NCBI GenBank assembly: GCA_018240685.1
Contig: JAFEFG010000022.1
Coordinates: 1 to 53,393, forward strand
Direction of reading: 5' to 3'
DNA: 53,393 bases
DNA from: Pseudomonadota bacterium
GTDB taxonomy: Bacteria > Pseudomonadota > Alphaproteobacteria > Reyranellales > Reyranellaceae
Position numbers and translations under genes: made by a program. Below are positions 48,123 to 53,393 of this stretch, piece by piece. The notes under the pieces are model-generated. The model searched no databases and had not been told where the DNA came from. It saw nothing but the letters and a program-made list of their open reading frames with translations. Position 1 is the stretch's first letter; each line of letters begins with the position of its first letter.

Positions 48123-49496
48123 CTAGAAATGCAGGTCCATGCCGAGCAGGGCCGCCCAGGACTGCGCCGCCACGGCGTTCGACGGGCCGCTGAGGGTGGT
48201 GAACACCGCGCCGCCCACGAGCTTGGCGCCCGGCCCGAGCTGGTAGGTCGCGCCGACTTCCACGTAGGTGCCTTTCACGGTGCCGAAGTTCGCCGCCCCG
48301 GCGTTCGGGTTGGTGCCGAAATAGGCCGACGAGGTCGTCGCCGCCGCGGCCGTGCAGCTGCTGCTCGTCCCCTGCGCGCAGCTGATCAGCGACGGCACGC
48401 CGTTGCCGTTGTCGTTGGTGGCCACGGCGAAGCCCGCGGACATCTGCCACGGGCCCGTCTCGTACATGATGGCCGCCGCCCAGGTGCGGGTGTCGTTGTC
48501 GCCGCCGGTATAGGCGTTGCGGCCGAGGCCCATGTTGTCCCAGCCCCACGAACCGCCCGCGGTGAAGCCGTAGAGGCTGAACTGCAGGCCGACGACGGCC
48601 TGGTTCCAGGCGGTGAGGTTGGCGCCGTTGATCGTGTTGTAGGCCGACGCGACCGGATTGAGGCTGGGCACGAAGGTCATGGTCGAGAAGGCACCGTACA
48701 GGCCGACGCTCACGGCACCGAACCGGTTCAGGTAGTTGGCGCCGACCGACACGCCGTTCTGCCAGGAATTGTCGTTGGTCGGGCAGCCGTTGGCCGTCGT
48801 CGGATTGGCGAAGCCGCAGACGCCGGCGACGTTGTTGCCCGGTCCCGTGCCGAGCCCCCAGAGGGCGCCCGGCTGCGGCCGGGGCTGGACCTTCGGCACG
48901 TAGCTGACGCCAAGCTGCAGCCCGAGCAGGCGCGGCGTGTAGTAGTTGATGCGCTCCGGCTTGCCCTGGTCCGCGTCGATGGTGCTGCCGGCGAGCCGGA
49001 TCGCCGCGGTGTTGAAGTGGCGTGCGGCCTGATTGGACCAGTTGTAGCCGGCGTTGTGCTTGACGAAGCCCCATCCCGGCAGCGCCGACGGCGCGCCGTA
49101 GTACATGGTGTAGGCCGCGCCGGTCCGCGCTCCGAACTCCAGCCGTCCCCAGTCGCCGAAGGCGTAGAGATACGCCTGGTCGATCTGGCGGCGATTGGTG
49201 CCGGAGCGCCCGGCCGCCGGATTCCAGGCATTGAGCAGGACGCGGAGGCCGATCGTGGTGCCGTTGTCGAGCTGGGTTGCGCCGCCGAAGTAGATCTCGC
49301 CCTGCTGGATGAACTGCGTGCCGTTGTACTGCACCGACGTGCCGTTGAGGGCGTAGCTGCCCTCCATGCCGCCGGCCAGGGCGTAGAACTGGTAGTAGCC
49401 GCCGACGTCGATCCGGATCGGATCTGCCGCCCGGGCCGGCGCGCCCTCCAGCGCACCGACGGCCAGCGGCATGAACGCGAGAGAGACCTTCTTCAT
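48123..49496 (-). CDS. Gram-negative porin
   Basis: Outer-membrane beta-barrel of 457 residues. A signal peptide ends near APARAAD. The first strand is IRIDVGGYYQFYALAGG, with many alternating strands, FGDWGRLEFGART-type turns and Gly/Asn-rich loops, and it ends SWAALLGMDLHF with the C-terminal Phe required for assembly. A loop carries CGFANPTTANGC, and another CAQGTSSSC, each a likely disulfide. It resembles general porins of alpha- and betaproteobacteria. Selectivity unknown. Confidence 0.9.
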   Translation of the reverse strand: MKKVSLAFMPLAVGALEGAPARAADPIRIDVGGYYQFYALAGGMEGSYALNGTSVQYNGTQFIQQGEIYFGGATQLDNGTTIGLRVLLNAWNPAAGRSGTNRRQIDQAYLYAFGDWGRLEFGARTGAAYTMYYGAPSALPGWGFVKHNAGYNWSNQAARHFNTAAIRLAGSTIDADQGKPERINYYTPRLLGLQLGVSYVPKVQPRPQPGALWGLGTGPGNNVAGVCGFANPTTANGCPTNDNSWQNGVSVGANYLNRFGAVSVGLYGAFSTMTFVPSLNPVASAYNTINGANLTAWNQAVVGLQFSLYGFTAGGSWGWDNMGLGRNAYTGGDNDTRTWAAAIMYETGPWQMSAGFAVATNDNGNGVPSLISCAQGTSSSCTAAAATTSSAYFGTNPNAGAANFGTVKGTYVEVGATYQLGPGAKLVGGAVFTTLSGPSNAVAAQSWAALLGMDLHF

Positions 49497-49697
49497 CGCG
49501 CGCGCCCGGCCGCGCCCTCGTTACGCCTTTCCTCCATCGGCCGACCGTATCGCCAGCCGCGGCCCCGGGGCAAGGCGCGCCGTCGCCGTCCACTGGCCAG
49601 CGCGGTACAAAAGACGCTATCAACGGAGGCCCGGTGACGGGGTGCGCTTGTTCGCCGGCGTGAGGCATGGGGATACCGGTCGAGGGGCTGAAGGCGC
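49497..49697. promoter_or_regulatory. Divergent porin / efflux-operon intergenic region
   Basis: A 201-base gap between head-to-head genes, GC-rich, with no clear operator palindrome or sigma-70 boxes by eye. Both promoters must lie here or just upstream. Confidence 0.3.
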
Positions 49698-50678
49698 GTG
49701 CTGTCCTTTATCGAACGTCATGTGGTGACCTGCCTCTTGGGCGCCGTCCTGGCAGTGTTCGCGATCTACGAGATCTCGGTCCAGTTCTTCGCCTATACCG
49801 GCGATGCCTTCGTGGAGACGGACGTGATCTTCCTCGCCCCGGAGGTGTCGGGGCCGATCGCCGTGCTGCCGGTCACGGACGACATCCCCGTCAAGGCCGG
49901 CGACACCATCGCCCAGATCGAGCGCCAGCCGTTCCAGATCGCGGTCGACGCCGCCAAGGCGGAGGTTGCGCTCGATGCCCAGCGCATCAAGATGGCCGAG
50001 GCGGCCATCGCCGAAAGCACCGCCACGATCGCCGCCGCCCAGGCCTCGCTCGACAATGCCGTCACCGAGCAGCGGCGCGCCGAGGCGCTGGTGCGCAGCG
50101 GCGGCGTCTCGGCCGAGGTGCGCGACCAGGCCGATCGCGATGCCAAGGTCGCCGCCGCCGACCTGAGCAAGGCGCAGGCGCTGGCCGCCGTCTCCGAGAC
50201 GCTCGTGTCGGTGCGCCGCGCCGAACAGGTGGCGGCGGCCCAGACCCTCGCCAAGGCCGACTACGACCTCTCGCGCACACGCCTCGTCACGCCCGTGACC
50301 GGCCGCGTGGCGCCGCTGGCCATGCGGCAGGGCGACTACGCCACCGCCGGCAGGACGGTGGCGGCGATCGTTTCCGACGAGAACTGGTACATCAAGGCGG
50401 CGGTGAACGAGCGCCACCTCGTCAACGTCCATCCTGGCCAGACGGTGCTGTTCACCATCGGGTCGGAGCCGTGGCGGCTGCACTGGGGCACGGTGCGCTC
50501 GGTCGCGCCCGGCATCTCGCGCGCCGCCGGCGAGACCGGCGCCCTGCCCTACGTGCCGCTGGACGTGGACTGGATCCGCGTGCCGCGGCGCTTTCCCGTC
50601 TATATCGACATGGGCGAGCTGCCGAAGCAGCGCCGTCTCTATCGCGGGGCCGATGCCCGCGTGCTGATCTGGTTCTGA
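49698..50678 (+). CDS. HlyD-family membrane-fusion protein (AaeA/EmrA-like)
   Basis: Periplasmic adaptor of 326 residues. It has one N-terminal membrane helix (about 10-30), a biotinyl-lipoyl start (VEVTVIFLAPEVSGPI-like region, here with ETDVIFLAPEVSG), a long coiled hairpin (about 85-185, rich in Ala/Glu/Arg), and a lipoyl return (LVTPVTGRVAP). The start is GTG 49698. The FUSC-type pump gene begins 5 bases after its stop, so the two form a tripartite-style exporter. No outer-membrane channel gene is adjacent. Confidence 0.9.
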   Translation: MLSFIERHVVTCLLGAVLAVFAIYEISVQFFAYTGDAFVETDVIFLAPEVSGPIAVLPVTDDIPVKAGDTIAQIERQPFQIAVDAAKAEVALDAQRIKMAEAAIAESTATIAAAQASLDNAVTEQRRAEALVRSGGVSAEVRDQADRDAKVAAADLSKAQALAAVSETLVSVRRAEQVAAAQTLAKADYDLSRTRLVTPVTGRVAPLAMRQGDYATAGRTVAAIVSDENWYIKAAVNERHLVNVHPGQTVLFTIGSEPWRLHWGTVRSVAPGISRAAGETGALPYVPLDVDWIRVPRRFPVYIDMGELPKQRRLYRGADARVLIWF

Positions 50679-50683
50679 CCGCC

Positions 50684-51694
50684 ATGGATGCCCCCGCCTG
50701 GAGCGCGCGGCAGGGCCTCCTCACGGCCGGCAGCGTGGTCCTGGCGCTGGTGTTCGCGGCCTCGCTCGGGATCGAAGGCATGTGGTGGGCGGCCATCTCC
50801 GCCTGGATGGTCTCCAATCCCGACTTCCGGGCCATGTTGAGCAAGGCGGTGATGCGCCTCGTCGGCACCATCGGCGGCTTGGCGCTGGGCTACGCGCTCG
50901 CCATCGCCATGGAAGGATTCGTGCCGTTCCAGGCGCTGGCCGTCTTCGTCGCCAGCGCCGGCGGCTGCTACCTGCGCTTCGGCAGCCGCTACGGCTACGC
51001 CTGGTTCTACGGCTGCATCACGCTGGTGCTGATGATCACCGTCAGCATCACGCAGACCGACACGCTCTTCACCTTCGCCCAGTTCCGCTTCATGGAGATC
51101 GCCTGCGGCGTCGTCGCCAGCGCCCTCGTGCACAGGCTGGGACGCCCCCGTCCGTCGCAGCTCCCGCCGCCGGCCCCCGCCGCGGCGGCCAGCGAATTCG
51201 ACCTGCCGCACGTCGCCCTGGTCGGCGGCTTCGCCACGCTGGCCATGATGGGGCTGTGGTCGCTCACCGACCTGCCGGACCTGCCGCAGGCCATCGTCTC
51301 CTGCCTGGTCGTGCTCGACCGCGACTTCGCCACCGTCCAGGTGCGCGCCCGCCAGCGCTTCATCGGCTGCATGCTCGGCATGCTGCTCGGGCTCGTCGCG
51401 CTGCTGTTCGAGTTCGACAGCATGCTCGTCTACGTCACCGTCCTGTTCGCCGGCATCTTCTATTTCTCTCGCCTGCACAATGGCGCCGGCCCGCAGGCCT
51501 ATATCGGCACCCAGGGCGGCTTCGCCTTCATCACCGCGATGGTGACGGACAACGGACCGCCCAACGCCCTGCTGCCGGTGATCGACCGCCTGGCCGGCGT
51601 CGTCATCGGGGTGGTGGTGATCGTGGCCATCTCCTTCGTGCTGTCGGCGACGCTGCGCCGGGCACGCCCCGTCGCCTCCAGCGCCAGCGACTGA
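50684..51694 (+). CDS. FUSC/aromatic-acid exporter family inner-membrane protein
   Basis: Inner-membrane protein of 336 residues from ATG 50684. Two sets of hydrophobic helices (about 12-140 and 185-330) are separated by a short Pro/Ala-rich linker (PPPAPAAAASEF). It resembles half-length members of the AaeB/FUSC family, which export hydroxylated aromatic acids and fusaric acid with a HlyD-type partner. The in-frame region upstream of 50684 lies inside the HlyD gene in another frame and is not coding. Substrate unknown. Confidence 0.85.
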   Translation: MDAPAWSARQGLLTAGSVVLALVFAASLGIEGMWWAAISAWMVSNPDFRAMLSKAVMRLVGTIGGLALGYALAIAMEGFVPFQALAVFVASAGGCYLRFGSRYGYAWFYGCITLVLMITVSITQTDTLFTFAQFRFMEIACGVVASALVHRLGRPRPSQLPPPAPAAAASEFDLPHVALVGGFATLAMMGLWSLTDLPDLPQAIVSCLVVLDRDFATVQVRARQRFIGCMLGMLLGLVALLFEFDSMLVYVTVLFAGIFYFSRLHNGAGPQAYIGTQGGFAFITAMVTDNGPPNALLPVIDRLAGVVIGVVVIVAISFVLSATLRRARPVASSASD

Positions 51695-51716
51695 CGGCGA
51701 GCCCTGCCGCCGTCAG
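51691..51716. terminator. Symmetric hairpin holding both convergent stop codons
   Basis: Perfect 9-bp arms CTGACGGCG (51691-51699) and CGCCGTCAG (51708-51716) around an 8-base loop. The FUSC TGA is in the left arm and the lysis-protein TGA in the right arm. No T-run follows on either strand, so any terminator activity would be weak or factor-assisted. Confidence 0.5.
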
Positions 51717-52996
51717 GCGCCCGCCATGCGAAGGGCGGCCTGCTCCGTCCGGCTGATGCGTGCCGTCCAGCCGGCACCGTAGGCGTCGAAATTCCGGAAG
51801 GTGCGATAGATCTCGAGCCGTCGCGCGGAATAGGTCTGGATGACCTGTTTCGGATCGTGGGCGCCGAGCGCGGCGATCGTGACCGGGCCGATCGAGCCGT
51901 CCTGGGTCGTGCCGACGGCCTGCTGCAGGCACATCGCGGCCCGCGCCGGGCCGGCATTGACGCCGAAGTCGAAGACCACCAGATCGACGCCGCCCGGCAG
52001 GTCCTCGCACCGCAGCAGGTTCCAGTATCGCGACCGGTAGATCTCGCGCACTTCGTCGAGCGCCAGCCGCTTCACGTCGTCGGCGGTGACCTCGGCCGGC
52101 GGCCCGCCGGTCGGCGTGCGGGCGTGGCGCCACTCCCGCAGCGTCGCCAGCGTGATCCCGAAATTCGTCGGCCCGTCGTCCGCGCGCTCGCTGTACCCGC
52201 CCTCCGACGCCAGGATGAGCTGCAGGCAGGACTCGAAGTTCCGGGACTTGCCCGCGGCCTTCGCCATCGGCGCGCCCTCGCCGCCGCCCGCCTGCAGGGC
52301 CATCGTCCTGATCGAGGCGATCTCCTTCGACTGCTCCGACAGTTTCTGCGCCGTCTGGTCGGCCTGCACCGCCTGCACCTGGCTGAAGGCGCGATCCTTC
52401 TCCCGCGACCCCTGCGACGAACCGAGCCAGAAATTGAGCACCGTGGCGAAGCCCGCGACCAGGGCACCGATGGTTATGTTGACCATCTGGTTCTTGCTGA
52501 AGTCCTGGTCGGTCACCAGCAAGGTGACCAGGATCCCGAAGAAACCCAGGGTGACGACGCCCGACAGGATCGCCGACACCCACAGGACCGGGCTGTTCTG
52601 GCGCGCAAGATCCGTCAGCAGCGTGCGGGCGCCCGCCGTGTTCTGGTTCCCGGCCTGGAACTCCTCCTTGAGCGTCTCCAGCTCCGTCTGGCGTCTCTGC
52701 GCCTCGGCGTCGAGCTGCGCCTTCAGTTCCTGCAGCTGGTTCTGCGCCCGGCGATCCTCGGCGTCGTTCTGCGCCTTCTGCGCATCGAGGGCGATCTGCG
52801 CCAGCTTGATGCGAAGCTCGGAGGCGGCGGCGGGATCGGCGTCGAGCTTCTGCTTCGCCGCCTGTGGATCGTCGGTCCCCGTCGCCGTGCGCACGGCCTC
52901 GGCCACGCTCTGCGCGACGGCGCCCGCCTTGTCGCCGGCCAGGATCTTGATCAGATCGGGAATGAGAGACGTCGCGATTGCCACCAGAGGAATCAT
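51713..52996 (-). CDS. GTA-type holin fused to GH108 endolysin
   Basis: Protein of 427 residues from ATG 52996 (GGGAGGG site). N-terminal part: a hydrophobic amphipathic start (MIPLVAIATSLIPDLIKILAG), a coiled coil (about 58-112), then two membrane helices (about 137-162 and 172-192), the layout of the GTA three-transmembrane holin family. C-terminal part: GH108 N-acetylmuramidase with catalytic Glu265 in ASEGGYSE and NFGITLATL after it, then the peptidoglycan-binding type 3 domain (about 345-420). In gene transfer agents and many phages holin and endolysin are separate genes. Here one frame carries both, with no internal stop. Lysis of the host cell to release particles is inferred. Confidence 0.85.
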   Translation of the reverse strand: MIPLVAIATSLIPDLIKILAGDKAGAVAQSVAEAVRTATGTDDPQAAKQKLDADPAAASELRIKLAQIALDAQKAQNDAEDRRAQNQLQELKAQLDAEAQRRQTELETLKEEFQAGNQNTAGARTLLTDLARQNSPVLWVSAILSGVVTLGFFGILVTLLVTDQDFSKNQMVNITIGALVAGFATVLNFWLGSSQGSREKDRAFSQVQAVQADQTAQKLSEQSKEIASIRTMALQAGGGEGAPMAKAAGKSRNFESCLQLILASEGGYSERADDGPTNFGITLATLREWRHARTPTGGPPAEVTADDVKRLALDEVREIYRSRYWNLLRCEDLPGGVDLVVFDFGVNAGPARAAMCLQQAVGTTQDGSIGPVTIAALGAHDPKQVIQTYSARRLEIYRTFRNFDAYGAGWTARISRTEQAALRMAGA

Positions 52997-53036
52997 CGTG
53001 TCCCTCCCCGCTGCTGCATCGCCCAGATTTTCACAC

Positions 53037-53042
53037 ACTATA
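53037..53042 (-). promoter_or_regulatory. Possible -10 box for the lysis gene
   Basis: TATAGT on the minus strand 40 bases before the ATG. The matching -35 region is weak, and the box is supported only by its position. Confidence 0.3.
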
Positions 53043-53225
53043 CCCGAACAATATCATCGGTCTAGTTTCCGTTCGAGATACGCTTTCCGGTTGTGCGCGT
53101 GCCGGTTGATCCAGGGATGCCGGCCACCCGTCTGTGTCGCCGTCAGCGATGCCCCGCCTCTCTCGCGGCCGCCCGGTAAGGACCGGAATCGTCGCAGCGG
53201 CGGCGCTGGCCTTATCCTGGGCCGC

Positions 53226-53393
53226 ATGAAACGCCCCCGCCGCCACCGCCCGCCGCGCAAAGCCCGCCCCCGCCGCGCCTATCGAACGCGCACCGTCGCC
53301 AACGGCCGCCGCTGCCCCAGGGCGTGGACCGCCGAGCAGCGCCTGGCCCACCACACGCGGCGCGACCCGCTGAGCGGCTGCCTGATCTGGCAG
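53226..53393 (+). CDS. Probable HNH endonuclease, N-terminal part, cut by window edge
   Basis: The frame from ATG 53226 runs off the right edge after 56 codons. An Arg/Pro-rich N-terminus is followed by AEQRLAHHTRRDPLSGCLIWQ, which resembles the start of small phage-type HNH proteins (an acidic or basic helix, then a D-x-x-x-GCxxW turn just before the HNH core). The HNH residues themselves lie outside the window, so the call is tentative. It is divergent from the lysis protein. Confidence 0.5.
   Translation, partial: MKRPRRHRPPRKARPRRAYRTRTVANGRRCPRAWTAEQRLAHHTRRDPLSGCLIWQ

Noticed and set aside
49667..50683. Extension of the FUSC protein upstream through the HlyD gene.
   Set aside because: The open frame exists but the translation is Gly/Arg-rich; the HlyD frame is coding there and ATG 50684 begins the first helix.

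Overview
This is a gene-dense, high-GC window from a Gram-negative bacterium, most likely an alphaproteobacterium. Evidence: an iscR-headed isc operon with a second cysteine desulfurase, mnmA, an FNR of the thioredoxin-reductase-like type, a glnE-bcp pair, a ChvI-like response regulator, a porin, and a lysis protein resembling gene transfer agent (GTA) holins. Genus cannot be fixed from the sequence; a Rhodospirillales- or Reyranella-like organism is only a guess. No CRISPR array, rRNA, insertion sequence or intergenic gap above about 300 bases was seen.

Left edge (1-8571, + strand): the end of a biosynthetic cluster. A carrier-aminotransferase-C-A-PCP megasynthase is translationally coupled to a C-thioesterase protein and then to an exported alpha/beta hydrolase. 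The layout matches the last part of iturin/mycosubtilin-type beta-amino-acyl modules. The terminal C domain has lost its second motif histidine, no carrier follows it, and the thioesterase has Cys in place of the nucleophilic Ser. The cluster probably continues left of the window.

8624-18296: a probable uptake and catabolic island. Dihydropyrimidinase/hydantoinase and a DHDPS-family lyase lie on the minus strand. Divergent from them are a complete peptide-type ABC importer (two permeases, binding protein, two ATPases) and an amidohydrolase/deaminase inserted in the operon.

18313-30090 (- strand): iron-sulfur and sulfur metabolism. The order of transcription is iscR, second desulfurase, iscS, iscU, iscA, hscB, hscA, fdx, iscX, two tandem glycine-zipper lipoproteins, mnmA, a phosphodiesterase-like alkaline phosphatase, elongator tRNA-Met and an FNR that could feed electrons to Fdx. 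IscS can supply sulfur to both IscU and MnmA, so the locus joins cluster assembly to tRNA thiolation.

30343-45832: mostly housekeeping genes. They are an alpha/beta hydrolase, anmK, tyrS, a large AsmA/YhdP-like protein, glnE, bcp, an orphan response regulator, an MFS symporter, an amidohydrolase, small proteins, a YbaK-type deacylase and an aldo/keto reductase.

46033-53393: accessory envelope genes. Three small exported proteins appear to share one cysteine-containing family. With them are a VOC protein, a porin, and a HlyD/FUSC efflux pair. A single protein then joins a GTA-type three-helix holin to a GH108 endolysin, and the start of a probable HNH endonuclease runs off the right edge.
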